Below are positions 8,407 through 16,593 of a DNA stretch of 64,000 nt, piece by piece. The stretch is from NCBI GenBank assembly GCA_903832325.1, contig CAILBC010000023.1, forward strand, positions 1-64,000, given 5' to 3'. The DNA is from an uncultured Sphingomonadales bacterium (GTDB lineage Bacteria > Pseudomonadota > Alphaproteobacteria > Sphingomonadales > Sphingomonadaceae). The position numbers were made by a program, and so were the translations under genes. The notes beneath the pieces are model-generated. The model saw only the letters and a list, made by a program, of their open reading frames with translations. It was not told the DNA's origin and did not search any database. The first letter of the stretch is position 1. Every line of letters starts with the position of its first letter.

Positions 8407-8424
8407 TTTCCCGGCAGGAATATT
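8407..8424 (-). promoter_or_regulatory. Candidate operator shared by the two methylamine operons (copy 1)
   Basis: AATATTCCTGCCGGGAAA on the minus strand, matching 17 of 18 bases with the copy at 14554-14571 in the glxA/mgdA intergenic region. It sits just upstream of the mgsA -35 box, where an activator of the AraC type would bind. Binding by GlxA is inference. Confidence 0.5.
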
Positions 8425-8522
8425 GCTTTTGGGCAGGACGGTAGCGGCGCGCTTCCCCGCCCGGCCGGCCGCAGAATAGCGGCGGCGGGCGGCCACGCGG
8501 GGGAGCGGCCCCGCCCGGTCTT

Positions 8523-8545
8523 CAAAATTCGCCAGGCGAATTTTG
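8523..8545 (-). terminator. Rho-independent terminator after purU
   Basis: A perfect 11-bp inverted repeat, CAAAATTCGCC and GGCGAATTTTG around one base, starting 11 bases past the purU stop. On the minus strand its right arm ends in a short T-run (TTTTG). It separates the mgd-purU transcript from mgsABC-gmaS. Confidence 0.7.
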
Positions 8546-8556
8546 CAAAAAGCGCC

Positions 8557-9423
8557 TCAATCCCGGAACACTACCGTCTTGTTGCCATGGAGCAGACTGC
8601 GGCCATCGAGGTGCAATTGCACCGCGCGCGCCAGCACGCGGCGTTCGATATCGCGGCCTTTGCGCACCAGATCGTCGGGCTTGTCGGCGTGGGTGATGCG
8701 TTCGACGTCCTGTTCGATGATCGGGCCTTCATCGAGATCGCCGGTGACATAGTGCGCGGTCGCGCCGATCAGCTTTACCCCGCGTTCGTGCGCCTGGTGA
8801 TAGGGCTTGGCGCCCTTGAACCCGGGCAGGAAAGAATGGTGGATGTTGATGCAGCGGCCCGACAGCCAGGCGGCCATGTCGTCCGACAGGATCTGCATAT
8901 AACGCGCCAGCACCACCAGCGTGGCGCCGCTGTCAGTCACGATCGCCTTGATCTGCGCCTCTTGCGCGGCCTTGGTATCGCGCGTGACGGGCAGATAGTG
9001 GAACGGGATCGCCCCGAGATTGACATCGCCCAGCGCCTCGCGCGGATGGTTGGAAATCACCGCGACCACATCCATCGCGATTTCGCCCATTTTCAGGCGA
9101 TAGAGCAGATCGACCAGGCAATGGTCGAATTTGCTGACCATCAGCACGACCTTTTGCAGATCATCGCGCCGGCGCAGGCTCCATTGCATGGCGTGCGCTT
9201 GCGCCACCGCGCCCAGTTCGCGCATGACCGCGTTATCATCCGCTCCGTCATCCGCTCCTGCATCGACGGTAAAGACCAGCCGCATGAAAAAGCGGTTGGC
9301 TTCGGCATCGTCATATTGCGAGGCTTCGGTAATGTTGCCGCCATGGTTGAACACGGCCGTGGCAATCGCCGCAACGATCCCGGGCTGGTTGCGGCACGAC
9401 AGCGTAAGCAGATATTCGGTCAT
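8557..9423 (-). CDS. purU: Formyltetrahydrofolate deformylase
   Basis: 288 aa from the ATG at 9421-9423. An N-terminal ACT domain (LTLSCRNQPGIVAAIATAVF...GGNITEASQY) is followed by the formyltransferase fold with NHPREALGDV, IHHSFLPGFKGAKPYHQAH and the catalytic Asp/His region GATAHYVTGDLDEGPII. It releases formate and tetrahydrofolate from 10-formyl-THF. In methylamine or sarcosine oxidation clusters it lets one-carbon units leave the folate pool, as methylene-THF made by the dehydrogenase is oxidised to formyl-THF. It lies 37 bases after mgdD and is the last gene of that transcript, as a terminator follows. The frame extends to 9528 but the extra residues are not ACT-like. Confidence 0.9.
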   Translation of the reverse strand: MTEYLLTLSCRNQPGIVAAIATAVFNHGGNITEASQYDDAEANRFFMRLVFTVDAGADDGADDNAVMRELGAVAQAHAMQWSLRRRDDLQKVVLMVSKFDHCLVDLLYRLKMGEIAMDVVAVISNHPREALGDVNLGAIPFHYLPVTRDTKAAQEAQIKAIVTDSGATLVVLARYMQILSDDMAAWLSGRCINIHHSFLPGFKGAKPYHQAHERGVKLIGATAHYVTGDLDEGPIIEQDVERITHADKPDDLVRKGRDIERRVLARAVQLHLDGRSLLHGNKTVVFRD

Positions 9424-9460
9424 CGATATGTCCTGACAGATAAAGCGGTCGGAAAGGTGA

Positions 9461-9994
9461 TCAAAGCGCCGCGATGGCTTCGTCCAGCCATTCACGGAAA
9501 CTGGCGGCAAAGCTGCGGAACACGGCAAGATGATAGCGATCGGGGTGGGCCCAGTGGACGATCACGCCGATATGCGCAATCGCGCTGACCCAGATCGCGC
9601 CGGGCAGGACTTCAGGCGCCGACAGATCAACCGGCAGCCCCTTTTGCAGCACGGCGCGGGCATCGGCCCCGCCCACCTCGATCAGCGTATAGGCGCCAGA
9701 CTGGTCAACCACGGCGGCAATCCCCGCCAGCGTTTCGCCCAGCCCGTCGGCCCAATCGGCCCCCGCCTGGTCCGCATGGGCCAGCCATTGTCCCGGGCCG
9801 GTGCCCCACAGATCCAGCCCGGCCCCACCACTGGCAACAGGGCCACCACTGGCAACAGGGCCTTTGCTGGTAACAGGGCCATCGGCCACGGCAAAGCCGA
9901 GCGCCGCGCCCAGCGCATCGATCGCTGCCCCGTTGCGCAGCATCACGCTGGCCAGGCCAAATCCGGCCAGCTCTTTCGTCCAGATATCAGCCAC
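9461..9994 (-). CDS. mgdD: N-methylglutamate dehydrogenase / sarcosine oxidase gamma subunit
   Basis: 177 aa from a GTG start at 9992-9994 that overlaps the end of mgdC; the frame continues upstream but only as mgdC read out of frame. The SoxG-like C-terminal part is recognisable (QSGAYTLIEVGGADARAVLQKGLPVDLSAPEVLPGAIWVSAIAHIGVIVHW ... FRSFAASFREWLDEAI is its order of motifs). An in-frame triple repeat of GPVASG-type hexapeptides (9825-9878) sits in the middle and is not a family feature. The gamma subunit packs against the alpha subunit; gene order B-D-A-G is the usual one. Poor conservation of this subunit makes the exact start uncertain. Confidence 0.75.
   Translation of the reverse strand: MADIWTKELAGFGLASVMLRNGAAIDALGAALGFAVADGPVTSKGPVASGGPVASGGAGLDLWGTGPGQWLAHADQAGADWADGLGETLAGIAAVVDQSGAYTLIEVGGADARAVLQKGLPVDLSAPEVLPGAIWVSAIAHIGVIVHWAHPDRYHLAVFRSFAASFREWLDEAIAAL
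9825..9878. repeat. 18-bp tandem repeat, three copies, inside mgdD
   Basis: Two identical CCACCACTGGCAACAGGG units and a third diverged one encode PVASGG, PVASGG and PVTSKG on the minus strand. Copy number in multiples of 18 keeps the frame open. Confidence 0.85.
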
Positions 9995-12959
9995 GCAGCC
10001 TCTCCCCATCCGGATCAAAAAACACCGGATCGCACACCAGCGCGCGCACATCCGCACCGCGCACGGGATCGTGCACCACGATTTCTTCGCCATGGCGATC
10101 CGCGCCATGCGCCAGCAGCGCCAGCGCAATCGGCATGCCCAGCGTCGGCGAATAACAGGCCGAGCTGACATAGCCTTCGTCATTGGCGGCAACCGCGGCG
10201 GCGCCCGGCCGCAGCAGATGCGCGCCCGCACGCACCGGTGATGCACCATCGGCCGGCCGCAGCCCGACCAGCCGGGGCCGCGCGGGGTCGATCAGTGCCG
10301 GGCGTTCGGCCATGATGCGGCCGATGAAGTCCTTTTTCTTCGACGCCATGCGACCCAGCCCCAGGTCGGTCGCGGTGGTCCACCCGTTCAGTTCATTGCC
10401 CGCAGGATGGCCCTTTTCGATGCGCATCACGCCCAGCGCCTCGGTGCCATAGGGCACGAGATGATAGTCGGCCCCCACCGCAAACAGGTGGTCAAGCAGC
10501 GCCTGGCCCCTATGCGCCGGCACGCTCAATTCATAAGCCAGCTCGCCCGAAAACGACAGGCGATAGAGCCGCGCCGCCGCGCCGCGCCAGCGCAAGCCGA
10601 CCGCGCCCATATACGGCAGCGCGGCATTCGACAGGTCCGCATCGGGCAATGCCGCCGCCAGCAGATCGCGCGACCGCGGCCCGGCGATCGAATACGTCGC
10701 CCACTGTTCCGTCACCGAAACCGCCGCCACGTCCATTTCGGGCCACAGCACCTGCCGCGCGAAATCGACATGCTGCATCACCCGCGCCGCGTTGGCGGTG
10801 GTCGTGGTCATGAACCAGCGATCCGGGCCAAAGCGCGTGACCGTGCCATCATCCATGACCAGGCCGTCTTCGCGCAGCATCACGCCATAGCGCGCCTTGC
10901 CCACGGGCAGCGCGGCAAAGCCATTGATATACAACCGGTCAAGCAGCGTGCCGACATCGGCGCCGATCAGCTCGATCTTGCCCAGTGTAGACACATCGCA
11001 AATGCCGACATTGCCGCGCGTGGCCGAAACTTCGCGATCGACCGATTGGCGCCAGTGGGTTTCGCCCGGCAGGGCATACCATTGCGCGCGTTTCCATTGC
11101 CCGGCATCGACAAACACCGCACCGCGCGCCGCGGCCCAGCCGTGGCTGGCAGTGTGGCGTTCGGCGCGGAACCGGCGCCCGCGATGGTGCCCGCCAAACG
11201 CGCCGATCGCCACGGGCACGACCGGCGGCCGCGCGCGGATCGTGCCGGTTTCGGAAAGCGCACGCCCGGTGGCGGCGGCCAGCAGCCCATGGCCATTGAC
11301 CTGGCTGACGCGGCCCTGATCGGTCGCCATGCCCAGCGTGGTATAGCGTTTCAGATGCTCGACGCTGGTAAAGCCTTCCTGCACCGCAAGCGTGACATCG
11401 CCGGCAGTCACATCGTGCTGAAAATCGACAAATGCCTTGCCGCTGCACGGCCCGCTGGCCCAGACCGCACTGACCCCGTGCGGCGTTTCATCGGCCTGAG
11501 GCAAAGCGGCCGGCGCGGCCGATCCCCCCAGCGCGGCAATCGCATCCATTGCCGCCGCGCGCGCCGAAGCCAGCGTGCCCGCCAGGCCGAACACGCCATC
11601 GGCCGCACCCGCCGCGCGCAGATCGGCCGGACCAGCGCCCAGCGCATAGGCCGCAATATCCTGCCGCCACACCGGCTTGTGCCCCAGATGCGCGGCCAGC
11701 GCGACTTGCGGGTTCCACCCCCCGGCAACCGCCAGCAGATCGGCCGAAAACGTGTGGCTGGCGCCGGCGGCATCGCGCGCGATCACCCGCGACAGCGGGC
11801 TGCCCTTGGCGGCCACGATCTGCCCGCCCATGATGACCCCGGCCCCGGCGGCACGCACCGGCGCCGCCAGCGCATCGGGCACGACATTGCGCGTATCGAT
11901 CACCGCCAGCAGCGTGACCCCGGCGGCAATCAGATCGGCCGCAGTCTCCCAGCCGCTGTCGCCGGCGGTCACCACCACCGCGCGCCGCCCGGGGGCCACA
12001 CCATGGCGATTGCAATACGTCGAAACCGCGCTGGCGAGCATCACCCCGGGGCGATCGTTGCCATCGAACACGATCGGGCGTTCGGTGGCGCCGGTGGCCA
12101 GAATCGTCTGGCGCGCCACGATTTTCCACATCCGCTGGCGCGGTTGCCCGGGCAACGGCACGGGCAGATGGTCGGCCACTTGCTCGATCGCGCCGTGTTC
12201 GCCATCGTCAAACCGGCCAAACACCGTGGTGCGGGTCAGCACGCGGACATTGGCCATGGCGGCAAGCTCGGCCACGGCGGCGGCGGCCCAATCCGGGCCG
12301 GCCACTCCGCCCAGCGACACCCGGTCGCACAGCAGGCGCCCGCCCGGCTGCGGGTTTTCATCGGCCAGAACCACGCGCAGCCCGGCGCGGCCCGCATCAA
12401 GCGCGGCAATCAGCCCCGCCGGACCCGCGCCCACCACCAGCAGATCGCAAAAGGCATGGGCATGATCATAATGATCGGGATCTTCCGCGCCCGACAGCGC
12501 GCCCAGCCCCGCCGCGCGGCGGATCACCGGTTCATAAAGCCATTCCCAGGCTTTGGCCGGCCACATGAACGTCTTGTAGTAGAACCCGGCGACGAACAGC
12601 GGGGCAAACAGCTGGTTCACCGCCATCAGGTCGAACGCCAGGCTGGGCCAGCGATTCTGGCTGGTGGCGATCAGCCCGTCATACAATTCGATCGAGGTGG
12701 CACGCGTGTTGGGTTCGGCACGGGCACCATCGCGCAGCGTGACCAGCGCATTGGGTTCTTCGCTGCCCGCAGTCAGCACCCCGCGCGGGCGGTGATATTT
12801 GAAACTGCGCCCGAACAGCCGCACGCCATTGGCGAGCAGCGCCGACGCCAGCGTGTCCCCCGGATGGCCGACATAAGCCTTGCCATCGAAAGTGAACGAC
12901 AGCGTGCGGCTGCGATCGATCAGGCCGCCATTGGCGATGCGAAAGGGCTGCGTGGTCAT
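9987..12959 (-). CDS. mgdC: N-methylglutamate dehydrogenase / sarcosine oxidase alpha subunit
   Basis: 990 aa, normal for the large subunit of heterotetrameric sarcosine oxidase-type enzymes. Domains in order: an N-terminal 2Fe-2S-ferredoxin-like segment without its cysteines (FDGKAYVGHPGDTLASALLANG), an NAD(P)-binding Rossmann pair (DLLVVGAGPAGLIAALDAGRAG, VVTAGDSGWETAADLIAAG), a BFD-like region with FVDFQHDVTAGDV, then an aminomethyltransferase (GcvT-like) half from about residue 620 with FVDAGQWKRAQWY and GVMRIEKGHPAGNELN, which binds tetrahydrofolate and accepts the methyl-derived carbon. Substrate is most likely N-methylglutamate given mgs/gmaS nearby; sarcosine remains possible. Overlaps mgdB (ATGA) and mgdD. 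Confidence 0.85.
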   Translation of the reverse strand: MTTQPFRIANGGLIDRSRTLSFTFDGKAYVGHPGDTLASALLANGVRLFGRSFKYHRPRGVLTAGSEEPNALVTLRDGARAEPNTRATSIELYDGLIATSQNRWPSLAFDLMAVNQLFAPLFVAGFYYKTFMWPAKAWEWLYEPVIRRAAGLGALSGAEDPDHYDHAHAFCDLLVVGAGPAGLIAALDAGRAGLRVVLADENPQPGGRLLCDRVSLGGVAGPDWAAAAVAELAAMANVRVLTRTTVFGRFDDGEHGAIEQVADHLPVPLPGQPRQRMWKIVARQTILATGATERPIVFDGNDRPGVMLASAVSTYCNRHGVAPGRRAVVVTAGDSGWETAADLIAAGVTLLAVIDTRNVVPDALAAPVRAAGAGVIMGGQIVAAKGSPLSRVIARDAAGASHTFSADLLAVAGGWNPQVALAAHLGHKPVWRQDIAAYALGAGPADLRAAGAADGVFGLAGTLASARAAAMDAIAALGGSAAPAALPQADETPHGVSAVWASGPCSGKAFVDFQHDVTAGDVTLAVQEGFTSVEHLKRYTTLGMATDQGRVSQVNGHGLLAAATGRALSETGTIRARPPVVPVAIGAFGGHHRGRRFRAERHTASHGWAAARGAVFVDAGQWKRAQWYALPGETHWRQSVDREVSATRGNVGICDVSTLGKIELIGADVGTLLDRLYINGFAALPVGKARYGVMLREDGLVMDDGTVTRFGPDRWFMTTTTANAARVMQHVDFARQVLWPEMDVAAVSVTEQWATYSIAGPRSRDLLAAALPDADLSNAALPYMGAVGLRWRGAAARLYRLSFSGELAYELSVPAHRGQALLDHLFAVGADYHLVPYGTEALGVMRIEKGHPAGNELNGWTTATDLGLGRMASKKKDFIGRIMAERPALIDPARPRLVGLRPADGASPVRAGAHLLRPGAAAVAANDEGYVSSACYSPTLGMPIALALLAHGADRHGEEIVVHDPVRGADVRALVCDPVFFDPDGERLRG

Positions 12960-13228
12960 GCTGCGCGCCCGCTGCGGGCCAGCACGGCGCCGGCGATGTC
13001 ATGCGTGATCGTGTCGCGCGTCACGCGCAGCCAGTTGCGGCAGCCCTGGGCGTGATACCACAAATCCTCGAACTGCCCCGCCGGGTTGTCGCGCAGATAG
13101 AGGTAATCGAACATCGCGTCGGCATTATCACTGGCCAAATCACTGGCCGGACGCACGGGTGCGGCATCGCCGCGATAGACGAATTCGCGCGAATCGCGCG
13201 ATCCGCAATACGGGCATGGAATACGCAT
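12956..13228 (-). CDS. mgdB: N-methylglutamate dehydrogenase / sarcosine oxidase delta subunit
   Basis: 90 aa with the zinc-binding opening IPCPYCGSRDSREFVYRGDA and the conserved YLYLRDNPAGQFEDLWYHAQGCRNWLRVTRDT core of SoxD proteins (motifs named in order, spanning residues 3-72). The two N-terminal cysteines and the later His/Cys pair are the metal ligands. It lies between the beta and alpha subunit genes and shares four bases (ATGA) with mgdC. Confidence 0.88.
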   Translation of the reverse strand: MRIPCPYCGSRDSREFVYRGDAAPVRPASDLASDNADAMFDYLYLRDNPAGQFEDLWYHAQGCRNWLRVTRDTITHDIAGAVLARSGRAA

Positions 13229-13247
13229 CGGGTCGGTTCCTCAGTAC

Positions 13248-13286
13248 AGATTGGCCATCAGTGGAGATTGGCCATCAGTGGAGATT
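13248..13286. repeat. 17-bp tandem repeat across the mgdA stop codon
   Basis: AGATTGGCCATCAGTGG occurs twice in a row (13248-13264, 13265-13281) followed by AGATT. The second copy contains the last codons and stop of mgdA, the first lies in the spacer before mgdB. The unit is not a multiple of three, which is tolerated because one copy is outside the reading frame. Confidence 0.85.
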
Positions 13287-14528
13287 TGCCTGGGCGCCGG
13301 CGCCCTTTTCATCGATCATGTGGCCGGTGCGGAAACGGTCCAGCCGATAGGCGGTCGCGGTTTCGTGGGGCGCGTCATTGGCCAGCAGATGGGCAAAGCA
13401 CCAGCCCGAAGCCGGCGTCGCCTTGAACCCGCCATAACACCAGCCGGCATTGAGATAGAGCCCGTCGATCGGCGTGCGATCGATGATCGGCGATCCGTCC
13501 ATGCTCATGTCCATGACCCCGCCCCAGCTGCGCAGCATCCGCACCCGGCCGATCATCGGCATCAGCGCCATGCCGCCTTCGCACACATCCTCCACCACCG
13601 GCAGATTGCCGCGCTGGGCATAGGAATTGTAGCCATCGATATCGCCGCCAAACACCAGCCCGCCCTTGTCCGACTGGCTGATATAGAAATGGCCTGCGCC
13701 AAAGGTGATCACGCCGGGGATCAGCGGCTTCAGCCCTTCGGATACGAACGCCTGGAGCACGTGGCTTTCGATCGGCAGGCGCAGCCCCGCCTTGGCCGCG
13801 ACATGGCTGGTCATCCCCGCCACTGCCAGCCCGACTTTGCCGGCGCGAATCGTGCCGCGGCTGGTTTCCACGCCCGTGACCGCGCCTGCGTTGTCGCGCA
13901 CGAACCCGGTCACTTCGCAATTCTGGATGATATCGACCCCCAGCGCCGAGGCGGCACGGGCATAGCCCCAGTTCACCGCATCGTGCCGCGCGGTGCCGCC
14001 GCGCGCCTGCAGCAGCCCGCCCTGGATCGGAAAGCGCGCATTGTCGAAATCAAGGAACGGTGCCATTTTGCGCACCGCATCGGCATCGAGCAGATCGCAA
14101 TCGACCCCGTGCAGCCGCATCGCATTGCCGCGCCGGGCATAGGCATCGCGCTGCGGATCGGAATGAAAGAGATTGAGCACGCCGCGCTGGCTGACCATCG
14201 CGTTGTAATTCAGATCCTGCTCCAGCCCTTCCCACAGCTTCATCGACCATTCGTAAAACGGCTCGTTGCCGGGCAGCGCATAGTTCGACCGGATGATCGT
14301 GGTGTTGCGCCCGGCATTGCCGCCACCGATCCAGCCGCGCTCCACCAGCGCGACATTGGTAATGCCGTGCACTTTGGCAAGGTAATAGGCCGCGGCCAGC
14401 CCGTGCCCGCCACCGCCGACAATCACGATGTCATAGCCATCGCGCGGGCTGGCATCGCGCCACGCCGGCCCCCAGCCGCGATGGCGGCCCAGCGCCTGAC
14501 GGGCCAGTTGCAGGATCGAATAGCGCAT
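13275..14528 (-). CDS. mgdA: N-methylglutamate dehydrogenase / sarcosine oxidase beta subunit
   Basis: 417 aa, typical of SoxB-like flavoproteins. The FAD-binding Rossmann motif DIVIVGGGGHGLAAAYYLA comes early, then ALVERGWIGGGNAGRNTTIIRSNY, whose GNAGRNTT region holds the covalent-FMN histidine area in SoxB relatives, and RMLRSWGGVMDMSMDGSPII near the C-terminus. It carries the amine-oxidising site. First gene of the mgdABCD-purU operon, divergent from glxA, with a GAAAGG ribosome-binding site before the ATG at 14526-14528. The name soxB used for homologues has nothing to do with sulfur oxidation. Confidence 0.87.
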   Translation of the reverse strand: MRYSILQLARQALGRHRGWGPAWRDASPRDGYDIVIVGGGGHGLAAAYYLAKVHGITNVALVERGWIGGGNAGRNTTIIRSNYALPGNEPFYEWSMKLWEGLEQDLNYNAMVSQRGVLNLFHSDPQRDAYARRGNAMRLHGVDCDLLDADAVRKMAPFLDFDNARFPIQGGLLQARGGTARHDAVNWGYARAASALGVDIIQNCEVTGFVRDNAGAVTGVETSRGTIRAGKVGLAVAGMTSHVAAKAGLRLPIESHVLQAFVSEGLKPLIPGVITFGAGHFYISQSDKGGLVFGGDIDGYNSYAQRGNLPVVEDVCEGGMALMPMIGRVRMLRSWGGVMDMSMDGSPIIDRTPIDGLYLNAGWCYGGFKATPASGWCFAHLLANDAPHETATAYRLDRFRTGHMIDEKGAGAQANLH

Positions 14529-14553
14529 GGGATGCCTTTCGCGCGGGCCAAGA

Positions 14554-14571
14554 AATGTTCCTGCCGGGAAA
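14554..14571 (+). promoter_or_regulatory. Candidate operator shared by the two methylamine operons (copy 2)
   Basis: AATGTTCCTGCCGGGAAA between the divergent mgdA and glxA genes; 14 bases (TTCCTGCCGGGAAA) are identical to the copy upstream of mgsA and the extended match is 17 of 18. Its site between the two starts fits control of mgdABCD, autoregulation of glxA, or both. Confidence 0.5.
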
Positions 14572-14617
14572 ACTAGGCGGCTTGCGCGGACGATGCTTGT
14601 CCATTTATGTTATCGCC

Positions 14618-15634
14618 ATGTCCGAAAAAGACATGAACACCGATTTTGCCCCCCCGATCCATCCCCCTGCGATCCGGCTGGGCCTGCTGCTGATCCCCGG
14701 CTTTGCGCTGATGGGCTATGCCACGCTGGTCGAAGCGTTTCGCGCGGCAAACACGCTGTCGGGCCGAACGCTTTACGAATGGGTGCATGTTTCGCCCGAT
14801 GGCGCCGCGGTCGAAGCGAGCAGCGGCGCGCGCATCCTGGCCGATGCACAAGTGGGGCAGCGGCTCGATTGCCGGGTGCTGTTCGTTTTTGCCGGCGGCG
14901 ATCCGCGGCGGTTCAATGATCCGGCAACATATGGCTGGCTGCGGCAACTGGCGCGCGGGGGCTGCGCCATCGCCGGGGTTTCGGGCGGGCCCTATGTGAT
15001 GGCGCGCGCCGGGTTGCTGGCAGGGCGGCGCGCGACGATCCATTGGGAACATCGCCCGCTGCTGGCCGAGGAATTTCCCGATATCGACCTGCAGACCGGG
15101 CTTTACGTGATCGACGGGCCGGTAATCACCTGCGCCGGGGGCACGGCCGGGCTCGATCTGGCGATGGCGCTGATTGCGCGCGATCATGGCCCGCAGGGCC
15201 TTGGTGAGGATGGCCTTGGTGAGGATTTGGCGCGGCGCGTGGGCGAATGGTTCATCCGCACCACCCCGCGCGATGCCGCCGGGCCGCAGCGCCCCAGCCC
15301 GGCCGAGCGCCACGGCACGACCAACCACGTCGTGCTGCAGGCGCTGGCGCTGATCGAGGCCTCGCTCGATCGCCCGCCGCCGCGCGCGGCGATCGCCGCC
15401 GCCTGCGGGCGGTCTTTGCGCCAGATCGAGCGGCTGTTTCACGATCATCTGGGCCGCAGCCTGTCCGACACGATGCTGAATTTGCGACTCGACAGCGCGG
15501 CGCACCGACTGCGCACCACCGATGCCAGCGTGACGCAGATCGCGCTCGATTGCGGGTTTGTCAGCGCGGCGCATTTTTCGCGGCGCATACGCCAGCGTTT
15601 CGGCGTGCCGCCATCCGCGCTGCGGCGGACTTGA
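14618..15634 (+). CDS. glxA: GlxA-type transcriptional regulator (GATase1-like domain plus AraC HTH)
   Basis: 338 aa from the ATG at 14618 (an in-frame ATG at 14633 is also possible). Residues ~15-200 form a DJ-1/PfpI-like class I amidotransferase fold (LGLLLIPGFALMGYATLVEAFRAAN at the start, AGVSGGPYVMARAGLL where an enzyme would have its nucleophile Cys, replaced here by Ser-Gly-Gly). The last ~100 residues hold two AraC helix-turn-helix motifs (AIAAACGRSLRQIERLFHDHLGRS and VTQIALDCGFVSAAHFSRRI...GVPPSALR). Relatives (GbdR, CdhR, SouR) sense methylated amines or carnitine and activate their breakdown, so it probably senses a metabolite of this pathway. A 15-bp direct repeat (15197-15226, GLGEDGLGED) lies in the linker. 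Confidence 0.85.
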   Translation: MSEKDMNTDFAPPIHPPAIRLGLLLIPGFALMGYATLVEAFRAANTLSGRTLYEWVHVSPDGAAVEASSGARILADAQVGQRLDCRVLFVFAGGDPRRFNDPATYGWLRQLARGGCAIAGVSGGPYVMARAGLLAGRRATIHWEHRPLLAEEFPDIDLQTGLYVIDGPVITCAGGTAGLDLAMALIARDHGPQGLGEDGLGEDLARRVGEWFIRTTPRDAAGPQRPSPAERHGTTNHVVLQALALIEASLDRPPPRAAIAAACGRSLRQIERLFHDHLGRSLSDTMLNLRLDSAAHRLRTTDASVTQIALDCGFVSAAHFSRRIRQRFGVPPSALRRT

Positions 15635-15637
15635 AAA

Positions 15638-15979
15638 TTACCCGGTGATGCTTCGCGGGGGCAGGCTGGCGTGAAACCGCGCCAGATCCTGCGCGGTCAT
15701 CGGCTTGTCAAAGGCCAGGCCGCATTCGCGGCCGCGATGCCACACCACCATCGCGAAAATCCGTTCTTCGCCGATCACCAGCATGACCCCGTCGCGCGGC
15801 TGCGGCGCAAGCCGGGTCAGCGTGACGCGCGCGCCGGTCTGCGACATGTCTTCAAGATGGCAATTGTCGGTCCCGGCAACCAGAATCAGCCGCACCTGCC
15901 GCCCGAACGCCATGCGCGTGGCCTGGCGTCGCCCGGGGCCGGCAGCAGCTTTTCCAAAAGAAACAGGGCGTCGCAGCAT
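15638..15979 (-). CDS. PilZ-domain protein
   Basis: 113 aa. The body matches a PilZ domain: basic N-terminus with RRQATRMAFGRQVRL, then the LEDMSQTGARV stretch (the DxSxxG motif) and VVWHRGRECGLAFD towards the end. PilZ domains bind cyclic-di-GMP, which needs the Arg pair before the domain and the DxSxxG loop; both seem present. Which output it controls is unknown. It is convergent with glxA (3 bases apart) and lies between the methylamine and photosynthesis regions. No clear upstream partner on the same strand. Confidence 0.75.
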   Translation of the reverse strand: MLRRPVSFGKAAAGPGRRQATRMAFGRQVRLILVAGTDNCHLEDMSQTGARVTLTRLAPQPRDGVMLVIGEERIFAMVVWHRGRECGLAFDKPMTAQDLARFHASLPPRSITG

Positions 15980-16044
15980 GCGGGTGGAATACGCGCCGAG
16001 GAGTTGATGGATCGTTAAGACTTTGCCTGCGGCGGGCCTTTTCG

Positions 16045-16062
16045 CCTGCCCGATCGGGCAGG
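16045..16062 (-). terminator. Palindrome just past the tspO stop
   Basis: CCTGCCCGATCGGGCAGG is a perfect 18-bp palindrome one base after the tspO stop codon. It could end that transcript, but no T-run follows. Confidence 0.4.
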
Positions 16063-16063
16063 T

Positions 16064-16558
16064 TCAGGCAAACGGAGCGTTGAGCAGCACGATCTGCCGG
16101 TTGAGCCAGGCGGCAAAGCTGACCCACAGCAGATAGGGCACGATCAGCGCGCTGGCCTCGTGCGAAATCGGCCAGAGCCCGACCACCAGCGCCACCAGCG
16201 ACGACCACAGGAACACGACCTCGATCAGCGCCAAATCGGGCCGGCGTGCGCGAAAGAACAGCGGGCTCCACAGCGCATGGAACAGCGCGTTGGTCGCAAA
16301 CAGGATGATCACGCGCCTGCCCGCGCCCGGATCGCCAGAGGCCTGCGCCGCGTTCCAGGCGATGATCGCCGACCAGGCGGCAAGGCCCAGAATTGTCGTC
16401 CAGGCCGGGCCGAACAGCCAGTTTGGCGGCTGAAGCCCGGGCTTGCGCAAATTGGCATACCACGGGCCGATCGGGGTCATCAGCCCGCCCAGCCCGCCCA
16501 GTGCAACCGCGCCGCCGACAGCCACAACTATTGGTATCCACATCGTTGTCATGTCCAT
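16064..16558 (-). CDS. tspO: TspO/MBR-family membrane protein (CrtK-like), copy 1
   Basis: 164 aa from the ATG at 16556-16558 (16550-16552 also possible). Five hydrophobic segments and the family motifs GPWYANLRKPGLQPPNW, the ATNALFHALWSPLFF block and VPYLLWVSFAAWLN are clear. TspO proteins bind tetrapyrroles and in Rhodobacter damp photosynthesis gene expression under oxygen, from the outer membrane or membrane fraction. It is divergent from bchI with a TGT-N12-ACA box between, so it is probably in the same PpsR regulon. A second TspO gene closes the other side of the cluster (54189). Confidence 0.88.
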   Translation of the reverse strand: MDMTTMWIPIVVAVGGAVALGGLGGLMTPIGPWYANLRKPGLQPPNWLFGPAWTTILGLAAWSAIIAWNAAQASGDPGAGRRVIILFATNALFHALWSPLFFRARRPDLALIEVVFLWSSLVALVVGLWPISHEASALIVPYLLWVSFAAWLNRQIVLLNAPFA

Positions 16559-16567
16559 CTTGCGGAG

Positions 16568-16585
16568 TGTCCAGACCGTGTTACA
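16568..16585. promoter_or_regulatory. PpsR/CrtJ-type box between tspO and bchI
   Basis: TGTCCAGACCGTGTTACA fits TGT-N12-ACA exactly. It lies 9 bases before the bchI start used here and 9 bases upstream of the tspO start, so it could block either promoter. Confidence 0.55.
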
Positions 16586-16593
16586 CACCCTTG

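Noticed and set aside
10407..13055. 882-codon plus-strand frame
   Set aside because: Antisense shadow of mgdC; no domain pattern, composition typical for reverse frames.
9461..14528. Sulfur-oxidation (Sox) operon
   Set aside because: The homologues are named soxBDAG for sarcosine oxidase; motifs are of amine-oxidising flavoproteins and GcvT-like domains, not of thiosulfate oxidation.
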